33,717 nt of DNA from the NCBI RefSeq assembly GCF_002094305.1, contig NZ_LWTX01000018.1:1-33717 (forward strand), in the 5' to 3' direction. A program made the translations under genes and the position numbers. The notes under the pieces were generated by a model that worked only from the letters and a program-made list of their open reading frames with translations, was not told the origin of the DNA and did not search any database. Numbering within the stretch: the first letter of the stretch is position 1; every line of letters starts with the position of its first letter. The DNA comes from Prescottella equi. Its GTDB lineage: Bacteria > Actinomycetota > Actinomycetes > Mycobacteriales > Mycobacteriaceae. This document shows positions 23,703-31,473 of the stretch, piece by piece.

Positions 23703-23765
23703 CCTACAAGCTGAAGGGTCCCTTCATGCGCTCGCAGCGCATGAAGGGACCCTTCAGCTTGTAGG
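23703..23765. terminator. 63-bp perfect palindrome, copy 2 of a repeated element
   Basis: 30-bp perfect arms (23703-23732 and 23736-23765) around CGC. The inner 23 bp of each arm are the same as in the copy at 8393-8449; the outer arms differ but remain complementary. It begins 7 bp after the serS stop and ends 10 bp before the thioesterase stop, so it is placed as a bidirectional terminator. Confidence 0.85.
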
Positions 23766-23775
23766 GCGCGGGTAG

Positions 23776-24264
23776 TCAGCGCAGGATCAGGCAGGTGGTC
23801 GACGCCGTCGCCAGCAGCCGGTCCCGGTCGTCGCGGACCTCGGCGCGCGCGGTCGCGGTGGTGCGACCGGTGTGCTCCGAAAAACCGTGCACCCGAATCG
23901 ATCCGCCGTCACCCTTGATGCCGCGAATGTAGCGGACGGTGATGTCGAGGGTGGTGTAGCCGACACCCGCCGGTAGCGTGCTCGACACGGAGAACCCCAT
24001 CGCGGTGTCGATCATCGTGGCGATGACACCGCCGTGCACGCTGCCGACGGCGTTGTAATGCCACTCCTGCGGTTCCGCCGTGATCTCGACGAAGCCTTCG
24101 CGGGCGTCGGTCACGCGGAACCCGAGTGTCGACGCCGTCGGGTGGTGGGGGACCGTGCCGTCGACGAGTCCGCGGACGAACTCGAGGCCGCTGAGGCTGC
24201 GGTTGGCCTCCGCGATCGGGGCCGGGTCGTTCCAGGAATAGGTGCGCTGACGTTCGGTGGACAC
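23776..24264 (-). CDS. PaaI-family hotdog thioesterase
   Basis: A 162-residue single hotdog domain that hydrolyses acyl- or aryl-CoA thioesters. The core motif HYNAVGSVHGGVIATMID (69-86) holds the usual HGG turn and catalytic Asp86; YTTLDITVRYIRG and the closing beta strands follow. The specific substrate is unknown. The start is GTG 24264, and TACCGT at 24272-24277 ends seven bases upstream. It stands alone, convergent with serS. Confidence 0.9.
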   Translation of the reverse strand: MSTERQRTYSWNDPAPIAEANRSLSGLEFVRGLVDGTVPHHPTASTLGFRVTDAREGFVEITAEPQEWHYNAVGSVHGGVIATMIDTAMGFSVSSTLPAGVGYTTLDITVRYIRGIKGDGGSIRVHGFSEHTGRTTATARAEVRDDRDRLLATASTTCLILR

Positions 24265-24777
24265 CTACCGGACGGTACCTGGTCGGCTTCCCCGAGCACT
24301 CGCGCGAATATTGGAATTCAATTCAGAAATGGAATTCGGACCGCAATTGGTTTCGATGAGAATTTCGGTTCGAGTCATGGCCTGAGGGTGTTGCGTGCTG
24401 AGCCGATCGGGCGTCGGCCCGCCGCTCGGACAACGAAGCCCCGGATTTCGACTAACTGGAGCGCGGTGGGGTTAATCGAGGGGTGAAAGATCTGCGTGGA
24501 TCTGTAAACCCGGATTCGGACATGGTACTGGACTAGTGTCCATCAGAGTAGGTGCTGTTGAAGGCCGTGAAGCTCGGCGCTCCGGGTGGCACAGGCCGAG
24601 CCGACGGGCCGGCCTAGGTTACTGGTCGGTAGTCTGACTCCGCACGTAGCTAACTGTCAGCAACATTTGGACGTTTGATTCGCAAAAGCGATACGCGGAT
24701 GTAACGGCGCCGTTATGGTGTGTCGACCTATGCGGATTCCCTCCCCCCATCCGCAACTTCTTACAAGGAAGTGGTGC
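24265..24777. promoter_or_regulatory. 513-bp intergenic region before the Ig-like gene cluster
   Basis: No credible gene, tRNA or mobile element is seen here. The left part is relatively AT-rich, with repeated GAATTC and AATTC motifs (24313-24340). TTGGACG at 24667-24673 is shared with the two following Ig-like genes. A perfect 14-bp palindrome TAACGGCGCCGTTA lies at 24702-24715, about 62 bp before the Ig-like 1 start. It could be an operator or an RNA hairpin in the leader. A -10 could not be assigned with confidence. Confidence 0.5.
24702..24715. promoter_or_regulatory. 14-bp perfect palindrome upstream of Ig-like gene 1
   Basis: TAACGGCGCCGTTA is a perfect 14-bp palindrome, 62 bp upstream of the start codon. 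It may be an operator half-site pair or a leader hairpin. Confidence 0.4.
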
Positions 24778-27700
24778 ATGAAAAATCCAATAGTTATGCG
24801 CTGTGCCGCCCCCATCACAGGCGCAGCGCTCGTGGCCGGCGTGATGTTGGTGGTCGCTCCCACCACCGCATCCGCGGCGAATACTCCGGTCACTACGGTG
24901 ACCAACTTCAAGACGTCGTGCCGAGCGAACAACTCGCTGGCGCAGGTCACGAAGTATCAGGACACGTCCGTGTCCGTGACGGCACCGACGCAGGTCGAGC
25001 CGGGCGAGACCTTCACCTACCGGATCCAGTCGGGCCCGGCTGCCTACCCGAACTCGGACTCCGGCGCGACGACCACGAACATTTCGCGCATCAAGTTCGA
25101 CTTCATGATTCCCGACAACGCGACTTTCGTCAGCGCCGCGGTCGTCGGCGCGGGTATCAACCTCGACAACGTCGCCCCAGGCGTGCTGCGTGTCGACGAC
25201 TCAGGAAACCCGTCGTCGACTGGTCAGATCCTGCGACTGTCCGGCAATAATCAGACGGTCGGTAACGGGCCTTCGTCCAGCACCAACAGTGAGGGTGGCA
25301 TCCGGGCACCCAAGCTGAAGAAGAACCTCGACGGCACGACGAACGGCAGCGGCGACAGCTGGTTCCAATTGCCTGCCGTCGATGTCACAGTCGTTGCTGG
25401 TGTCGCCGGCACGCCTATCACGCCGAAGATTCGTACGGCTGGCGCGGCCGGAAATTGGAACGCCTTCGAGAACTTCAACACGACCTTGCCGAAGGCGTCG
25501 CTGTTCGGCACTCAGTGGGCGAACACTCGATGTGTGCCTCGCGACACCGAGAACGCAGCCCTCAATGCCGGTGCCGGTCCGCTTGCGACCATCAATGTCG
25601 TTGCCGCGCAAGAGTCGACCACCACGACGCTGACCATTCCGGCGACGGCCGAGACCGGTACGTCGGTCACGCTGACCGCGAACGTCGCGCCCAACAACGC
25701 GACGGGCTCGGTGCAGTTCAAGGACAACGGCACCGACATCGGTTCGCCGGTGGCAGTGTCCGGCGGCGTGGCCAGCCTGGACCACACCTTCACCTCGGCC
25801 GGTTCACACTCGATCACCGCGGTGTTCACCGCCACCGGTAGCTTCGCCGGATCGACGTCGGCGGCCTCGACGGTGACGGTCTCCGATCCGACTCCCGTCG
25901 ACGTCGAGACCACGCTGGGGCTGACGGTTCCGCAGACCGCGGAGACCGGTGCGGCTGTCGATCTGACTGCCAACGTGACCCCGTCGAACGCGCAGGGCAC
26001 GGTCCAGTTCAAGGACAACGGGAACAACATCGGTTCCCCGGTGACCGTGGCGGCCGGTGCGGCGACGCTGTCCCACCCGTTCGCGGCGGCCGGTTCGCAC
26101 AGCATCACCGCCGAATTCACGGGCGCACCGGGCTTCGCAGGTTCGACCGCGGTTGCGCAGACCGTGACGGTCACCGATCCGGTGGTGCCGGACACGGAGA
26201 CCACCACGTCGGTGTCGGTTCCGGCTGACGCCGCGACGGGCGCCTCCGTGACCCTCACTGCCAACGTCGCGCCCGCAAACGCGACCGGCACGGTTCAGTT
26301 CACCGCCAACGGCGTCGACATCGGATCGCCGGTGCCGGTGTCCAATGGTGTTGCAACGCTGCAGCACACGTTCACGACCGCCGGTGTCCAGGCGATCGGT
26401 GCCGTGTTCTCGGGTGACGCCGGATTCGCCGGCTCCACTGCGGCGCAGACGCAAACCGTCACTGTGACGGATCCGGATGTCGCCACCACGACGTCCCTGA
26501 CGGTTCCGCAGAGCGCGGAGACGGGCACCGCCGTCGATCTGACGGCAAATGTGCTTCCGGCCGGCGCGACCGGCACGGTGCAGTTCCAGGACAACGGTGC
26601 CGACATCGGTGCCGCCGTGACGGTGTCGAACGGTGTCGCGACCCTGTCGCACGCCTTCACGACTGTGGGCTCGCACAGCATCACCGCCAGCTTCAGCGGC
26701 GGCGCAGGATTTGCGGGTTCGGTGGCTTCGGCACAGACCGTGACGGTGACCGACCCGGCCGTGCCGGACACGGAGACCACGACGACGGTGTCGGCGCCCG
26801 CTACCGCTGAGACCGGAACTTCGGTGACGCTGTCGGCGGCGGTGGCTCCGGTCCCCACCGGTGGCACGGTGCAGTTCAAGGTGGCCGGCTCCGACATCGG
26901 TGCGCCGGTGAACGTCGACGTCTCGGGTCACGCAACCATGCCGTACACGTTCAATGCTTCTGGTGCGTACGACGTTTCGGCTGTCTACTCGGGTACCACC
27001 GGGTTCGCGGCGTCGACCGCATCCGCGCAGACGGTCACGGTGTCGGATCCGACCCCGTCGGATGTGGAGACCACTCTGGGACTGCAGGTTCCGCCCAACG
27101 CCGAGACCGGTGACGATGTGGATCTCACCGCGACGGTGACTCCAACCAATGCTCAGGGCACGGTGCAGTTCTCGGTGGACGGTACCCCCGTGGGTGCTCC
27201 GGTGACGGTGTCGGGTGGCGCTGCGACGCTGTCGCACGCCTTCGCTTCGGCCGGCACGAAGTCGGTGACGGCCGCGTTCACCGGCGGTGCCGGGTTCGCG
27301 AACTCGACGGCGTCGGCGCAGACCGTCACGGTCTCGGACCCGACCCCGATCGATGTCGCCACCACGACGATGCTGGTAGTGCCGGGCAACGCCAAGACCG
27401 GTGAGGCCGAGGACCTGTACGCAACCGTGTACAACTCCACGACCTCGGATGTCGTGCCGAGCGGCGGCACCGTCGAGTTCTTCGACGGCACAACCTCGCT
27501 CGGCAGTGCACCGGTGATCGACGGTGTCGCCACGCTGTCGCACACCTTCACCACCGTCGGCACGCACGACATCACCGCGACGTTCAGCGGCGCAACCGGA
27601 TTCATGGGCTCCACCGCCGCGGCCAAGCAGGTCGTGGTTACGGTCCCGACGCCGGCGGATGTGGAGACGGCCACCGTCCTGACGGTGCCGGCCAACGCGG

Positions 27701-28023
27701 CCAAGGGTGCGGCGGTGCAGCTGTCGGCTCAGGTGACCGGCGCCGGTAATGCTCCGGTCGACGGCACGGTCCAGTTCTTCGACGGGGCCACCCCGATCGG
27801 AGACGCGGTGCAGGTTGTCGACGGCGTCGCGGTTCTGAACCACACCTTCACCACGGCGGGTGCCCACAGCATCCACGCGGTGTTCAGCGGCGGCCAGGGC
27901 GTCGCGGACTCGACCTCGGGTTCGCAGACGATCCAGGTCTCCGGTGGCGGCTCGAGCGGCAGCTTGGGCAGCCTGAGCGGAATTCTGGGCGGCCTGCTCG
28001 GCAACCTGCAGTTCGGCTCGTAA
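24778..28023 (+). CDS. Secreted Ig-like repeat surface protein 1
   Basis: A 1081-residue secreted protein. The ATG at 24778 has a ribosome site (aaggaag). A Sec signal peptide (about 1-33, cleavage after ASA) is followed by a unique head (about 34-275) with two cysteines, Cys48 and Cys252, probably disulfide-bonded. Eight Ig-like repeats of 94-102 residues follow (Big_3_5-like: T-V-QF-x-x-NG-x-x-I-GxPV, then H-x-FT-x-AG-x-HSI-x-A-x-F). The tail is GSLGSLSGILGGLLGNLQFGS. No LPXTG, lipobox or late transmembrane helix is present, so the anchoring mode is unknown. A role in adhesion or as a stalk is inferred from such repeat proteins. Repeat 7 has an insertion (YNSTTSDVVPSGG). Confidence 0.88.
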   Translation: MKNPIVMRCAAPITGAALVAGVMLVVAPTTASAANTPVTTVTNFKTSCRANNSLAQVTKYQDTSVSVTAPTQVEPGETFTYRIQSGPAAYPNSDSGATTTNISRIKFDFMIPDNATFVSAAVVGAGINLDNVAPGVLRVDDSGNPSSTGQILRLSGNNQTVGNGPSSSTNSEGGIRAPKLKKNLDGTTNGSGDSWFQLPAVDVTVVAGVAGTPITPKIRTAGAAGNWNAFENFNTTLPKASLFGTQWANTRCVPRDTENAALNAGAGPLATINVVAAQESTTTTLTIPATAETGTSVTLTANVAPNNATGSVQFKDNGTDIGSPVAVSGGVASLDHTFTSAGSHSITAVFTATGSFAGSTSAASTVTVSDPTPVDVETTLGLTVPQTAETGAAVDLTANVTPSNAQGTVQFKDNGNNIGSPVTVAAGAATLSHPFAAAGSHSITAEFTGAPGFAGSTAVAQTVTVTDPVVPDTETTTSVSVPADAATGASVTLTANVAPANATGTVQFTANGVDIGSPVPVSNGVATLQHTFTTAGVQAIGAVFSGDAGFAGSTAAQTQTVTVTDPDVATTTSLTVPQSAETGTAVDLTANVLPAGATGTVQFQDNGADIGAAVTVSNGVATLSHAFTTVGSHSITASFSGGAGFAGSVASAQTVTVTDPAVPDTETTTTVSAPATAETGTSVTLSAAVAPVPTGGTVQFKVAGSDIGAPVNVDVSGHATMPYTFNASGAYDVSAVYSGTTGFAASTASAQTVTVSDPTPSDVETTLGLQVPPNAETGDDVDLTATVTPTNAQGTVQFSVDGTPVGAPVTVSGGAATLSHAFASAGTKSVTAAFTGGAGFANSTASAQTVTVSDPTPIDVATTTMLVVPGNAKTGEAEDLYATVYNSTTSDVVPSGGTVEFFDGTTSLGSAPVIDGVATLSHTFTTVGTHDITATFSGATGFMGSTAAAKQVVVTVPTPADVETATVLTVPANAAKGAAVQLSAQVTGAGNAPVDGTVQFFDGATPIGDAVQVVDGVAVLNHTFTTAGAHSIHAVFSGGQGVADSTSGSQTIQVSGGGSSGSLGSLSGILGGLLGNLQFGS
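25618..27945 (+). repeat. Eight Ig-like repeats in surface protein 1
   Basis: Repeats begin near 25618, 25903, 26194, 26479, 26770, 27064, 27355 and 27661, roughly every 285-306 bp. They are divergent at the DNA level. Repeat 8 differs (IHAVFSGGQGVADST) and resembles the last repeat of protein 2. Confidence 0.85.
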
Positions 28024-28052
28024 TCCCCACTGGTAAGCAGTAATTCGCGACC

Positions 28053-28090
28053 CAAGCGGGGCTCCGTCCATCCGGACGTGGCCCCGCTTG
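28053..28090 (+). terminator. Terminator of Ig-like gene 1
   Basis: Arms CAAGCGGGGC/GCCCCGCTTG (28053-28062 / 28081-28090) continue after two mismatches as CGTCC/GGACG around a 4-nt loop, 29 bp after the stop. Confidence 0.75.
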
Positions 28091-28186
28091 TGGCCGTTCC
28101 CCGCCGTCTGCGCGACGGTTGCGGGCCGCCGGAAAAGTAGTTGGACGATTGATCAGAAACGCTGTTCGACACGCTCCGGCAACGAC

Positions 28187-28192
28187 TAACGT
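28187..28192 (+). promoter_or_regulatory. Candidate -10 of Ig-like gene 2
   Basis: TAACGT with TTCGAC (28165-28170) 16 bp upstream. Transcription would begin near 28199, giving a leader of about 57 nt to GTG 28256, or a leaderless GTG at 28199. Confidence 0.4.
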
Positions 28193-28255
28193 CACGGCGT
28201 GCGAGTGCAGACACGAAACCGCCGAGTCGGGGGGCGGGCTACCCGAGGAGGATCT

Positions 28256-31210
28256 GTGCGTGTGTCAACCTTTCGCCGATTAGCGGCGCCGCTCGTGGCG
28301 GGCGTCGCCGCCGTCGGCCTGATAGTGGCCGGCTCCGGCACTGCCATGGCGGCTGATCCGCCGCCCGCCTGGTCGGGCGACAAGACGGCCGACAATCTCA
28401 GGTGGAACCTGAGCTTGTCCGCCGTGAACGGGGCAGCGGTCGACCGCACCCAGGTCGGGGTCAACGTCGTCTACCCAGGCGACACCGTGACCTACACCGC
28501 CAAGATCTGGAAGAACAGCGGAATCGGCCGGTACATCACCACGATCCGACAGATCGCGCCCGCGGGCTTCCAATACCAGTCCAACACCGTCAGCAAGCAG
28601 TCGACCGTCACCAACGAGGGCACCGCCGGCGTCAAGGCGACCTGTTCCGGAGGCGGCTGCAATTCCGTGCCGGTCCTCGGCAACAAGGGCTACCTCGACA
28701 ACGTGGACTTCGCTGTCACCTACAAGATCCCCGACACGCAGGCTGCTGGCGACTACAACGCCGGCTTCCTCTTCGACGTCTACTCGTTCTCCACCGGGCA
28801 GGGCACCAACCCCGCCGGCGCGTGGGTTCGTGTCGCCGACCCGGTCCCCACGACAACGACGGTGCAGACCCCGGGGTCCGCGACGACGGGCGAACCCGTA
28901 ACCCTCACGGCGACTGTGGATCCAGCCAACGCCGACGGCCAGGTGCAATTCAAGGACGGCGCCTCGAACATCGGCTCTCCGGTCACCCCGGTGAACGGTG
29001 TCGCGACGCTGACACACACCTTCGACACAGCAGGCTCGCACGCCATCACCGCTCAGTTCACCGCGGGTAGGGGCTTCGACGATTCGACGTCGACGGTGCA
29101 GACCGTTGCCGTGTCGAACCCGGATGTGGCGACCTCGTTGTCGCTGAGTGCGCCGGCGTCGGCCGAAACGGGTTCGTCGGTAGACCTGACGGCGACCGTC
29201 ACCCCGGCGAATGCCCAGGGCTCGGTGCAGTTCACCGACAACGGGGCTCCGATCGGATCTCCCGTCCCGGTGGCCGCTGGTTCTGCAACACTGCCGCATA
29301 CGTTCACATCCGCGGGCACGCACAGTCTTGCCGCGAACTTCACTGCTGCAGCGGGTTTCACGAACTCTTCGGCGACCGCGCAGAACGTGACGGTGGTGGA
29401 CCCGGATGTCGAGACGACGCTCTCGGTGACGGTGCCGGGCACAGCCGAGACGGGGCAACCCGTCACGTTGTCGGCTGCGGTGACCCCGCCGACAGCGCAA
29501 GGCGACGTGCAGTTCAAGGTCGACGGCAACCCGGTGGGTGCGCCGCAGGCGGTGTCCGACGGCTCCGCGAGCCTGCCGTACACGTTCGATGCTGCCGGTT
29601 CGTTCGAGGTGACGGCCGACTTCACGGGTGCGAGTGGGTTCACGAACGCGTCGGCCGCTGCTCAGACCGTCACGGTGTCCGTTCCTGACGTGGTGACGTC
29701 GCTGACACTGGACGTTCCGGCGACCGCGGTCACGGGAACCCCGGTGGAACTGGCGGCGACTGTCTCGCCGTCCGGTGCGCAGGGCACGGTTCAGTTCACC
29801 GACGACGGTACTCCGATCGGTGCCCCCGTTGCGGTGGTGAACGACGTTGCCACGCTGCCGTATACGTTCACCGATGCAGGCTCGCACAGCGTCGGTGCGT
29901 CGTTCACCGCTGGTCCGGGCTTCACGGACGCAGCAGCCTCGTCGCCGGCGTCGATCGTGGTCAGTGATCCGGATCAGCTGACGACGACCACGGTGACGGT
30001 GCCGGGCGCCGCCCAGACGGGCACGGCGGTGATGTTGGAGGCGACGGTGGCCCCGATTCCGTCCGCCGGCACGGTGCAGTTCCAGATCGGTGGTGTGGAC
30101 GTCGGTGCCCCGGTGACGGTGTCAGGCGGTGCGGCGAGCCTGCCGTGGACGTTCGACGCCGCAGGCTCGTTCGCGGTGACCGCCGTGTACTCGGGCGCAA
30201 CCGGTTTCGAAGGTTCGACTTCGGCTCCCCAGTCGGTGGCGGTGTCCGATCCGGACGTGACGACGTCGCTTACGGTTCAGGCCCCGGCTACTGCGGTCAC
30301 GGGTACGTCGGTCGATCTGACCGCGACGGTGTCGCCGTCGAACGCGCAGGGCACTGTGCAGTTCGAGATCGACGGCGTGCCTGTCGGATCGCCGCAAACC
30401 GTGTCCGGTGGTGCGGCCTCGCTGCCGTACACATTCAATGCTGCCGACACCCATGCGGTGACGGCGGAGTTCACCGGTGCTGCCGGGTTCACGAATTCGA
30501 CGGCGTCGGCGCAGACCGTGACCGTGAGCGATCCGGCGCCGGTCGATGTCGCGACGTCGACATTGGTCGGTGTGCCGGGGTCGGCGACGACGGGTGCGCC
30601 GACCACGTTGTCAGTGACGGTGCAGGCGCAATCGGGGTCGGCGGTGCCGACGGGTTCGGTGCAGTTCCGCGAGAACGGCAGCCCGATCGGGTCACCGGTG
30701 GTTCTGGTGAACGGTTCCGCCTCGGTCGACCACATCTTCACCGTGGTGGGCACACGCCAGGTCTCGGCGGTGTACACCGCCGATGCCGGGTTCGTGGGGT
30801 CGGCATCGGTCGATCGTCCGGTGGTGGTGTCGGCTCCGAACCCGTCGGATGCGGTGTCGTCGGTGGTGATCGTGTCGACGCAGTCGCCGACGGCCGGTGC
30901 GCCGTACGTGTTGAAGGCGCAGGTGATCGGTGCGCCATCGTTGCCGGGAACGGTGCAGTTCTTCGACGGTGGTGTCGAGATCGGTGCTCCGGTTCCGGTG
31001 GTCGACGGGGTTGCTGAGCTCACGCACACGTTCACGCAGAGCGGGCCGCGTCAGATCCATGCGGTGTACTCGGGTGGCACGGGCGTGGCGGGTTCGACGT
31101 CGGTGACGCAGACCCTCGACGTCGTGCAGTCCGGTGGAGGCACGGGTGGCACCGGGTCGCTGGACCTCGGATCCTTGGGCAGCCTGAGCGGATTCCGCTT
31201 CGGGTTCTGA
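28256..31210 (+). CDS. Secreted Ig-like repeat surface protein 2
   Basis: A 984-residue secreted protein. GTG 28256 follows a strong ribosome site (GAGGAGG); GTG 28262 and a longer form from GTG 28199 are alternatives. A signal peptide (about 1-32, cleavage after AMA) leads to a head of about 165 residues starting ADPPPAWSGDKT, with Cys130 and Cys135 in CSGGGC. Eight Ig-like repeats follow. The C-terminus is GSLDLGSLGSLSGFRFGF, sharing SLGSLSG and the aromatic end with protein 1. No LPXTG or lipobox is seen. The function is inferred as surface attachment. It sits between Ig-like 1 and Ig-like 3, each with its own terminator, so they are separate units. Confidence 0.88.
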   Translation: MRVSTFRRLAAPLVAGVAAVGLIVAGSGTAMAADPPPAWSGDKTADNLRWNLSLSAVNGAAVDRTQVGVNVVYPGDTVTYTAKIWKNSGIGRYITTIRQIAPAGFQYQSNTVSKQSTVTNEGTAGVKATCSGGGCNSVPVLGNKGYLDNVDFAVTYKIPDTQAAGDYNAGFLFDVYSFSTGQGTNPAGAWVRVADPVPTTTTVQTPGSATTGEPVTLTATVDPANADGQVQFKDGASNIGSPVTPVNGVATLTHTFDTAGSHAITAQFTAGRGFDDSTSTVQTVAVSNPDVATSLSLSAPASAETGSSVDLTATVTPANAQGSVQFTDNGAPIGSPVPVAAGSATLPHTFTSAGTHSLAANFTAAAGFTNSSATAQNVTVVDPDVETTLSVTVPGTAETGQPVTLSAAVTPPTAQGDVQFKVDGNPVGAPQAVSDGSASLPYTFDAAGSFEVTADFTGASGFTNASAAAQTVTVSVPDVVTSLTLDVPATAVTGTPVELAATVSPSGAQGTVQFTDDGTPIGAPVAVVNDVATLPYTFTDAGSHSVGASFTAGPGFTDAAASSPASIVVSDPDQLTTTTVTVPGAAQTGTAVMLEATVAPIPSAGTVQFQIGGVDVGAPVTVSGGAASLPWTFDAAGSFAVTAVYSGATGFEGSTSAPQSVAVSDPDVTTSLTVQAPATAVTGTSVDLTATVSPSNAQGTVQFEIDGVPVGSPQTVSGGAASLPYTFNAADTHAVTAEFTGAAGFTNSTASAQTVTVSDPAPVDVATSTLVGVPGSATTGAPTTLSVTVQAQSGSAVPTGSVQFRENGSPIGSPVVLVNGSASVDHIFTVVGTRQVSAVYTADAGFVGSASVDRPVVVSAPNPSDAVSSVVIVSTQSPTAGAPYVLKAQVIGAPSLPGTVQFFDGGVEIGAPVPVVDGVAELTHTFTQSGPRQIHAVYSGGTGVAGSTSVTQTLDVVQSGGGTGGTGSLDLGSLGSLSGFRFGF
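28846..31130 (+). repeat. Eight Ig-like repeats in surface protein 2
   Basis: Repeats begin near 28846, 29126, 29408, 29690, 29975, 30257, 30542 and 30845. Several are 282 bp apart. The last contains the IHAVYSGGTGVAGSTS segment that mirrors protein 1. Confidence 0.85.
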
Positions 31211-31230
31211 CTCGAGAGGTGAATCAGGCT

Positions 31231-31262
31231 GTGGCCCTCCGCGCTCCTGTGCGGAGGGCCAC
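31231..31262 (+). terminator. Terminator of Ig-like gene 2
   Basis: Perfect 12-bp arms GTGGCCCTCCGC/GCGGAGGGCCAC (31231-31242 / 31251-31262) around 8 nt, 20 bp after the stop. Confidence 0.8.
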
Positions 31263-31473
31263 GGCCCATTCTCACCAATCGTCCTCGACTTGGACGTTCG
31301 TCCGATAGAGTTCGACTCGCATTTCAGACGCGGAGTCGGGCTGCGGATTGGCTGCAGGGGGTGGCGTGGGCCCTGCAGCGCGCCCCGAACTCGATACTCA
31401 TCGGCGCAGTGTCCCAGGTCGAAACCTGATCCGTTGAGCTGACGACCGATCGTCGTCGTCGAGAGGGAAGTGC
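31263..31473 (+). promoter_or_regulatory. Promoter and leader of Ig-like gene 3
   Basis: TTGGACG (31290-31296) is shared with the regions before genes 1 and 2; here it is part of GGACG-tt-CGTCC. TAGAGT (31306-31311) with CTCGAC (31284-31289, 16-bp spacing) is a possible promoter, which would give a leader of about 155 nt. No riboswitch fold was recognised. Confidence 0.4.

Noticed and set aside
23696-24777. Mobile element or tRNA-linked insertion site between serS and the Ig-like genes
   Set aside because: No transposase, integrase, terminal repeats or tRNA could be seen.
25804-28071. Very long open frame (755 codons) on the minus strand across Ig-like gene 1, with similar antisense frames over genes 2 and 3 (28280-29887, 30692-31612, 32451-33549)
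   Set aside because: These are Arg/His/Gly-rich shadow frames created by biased third positions in GC-rich repeats. The plus-strand frames have signal peptides, ribosome sites and a recognised fold.
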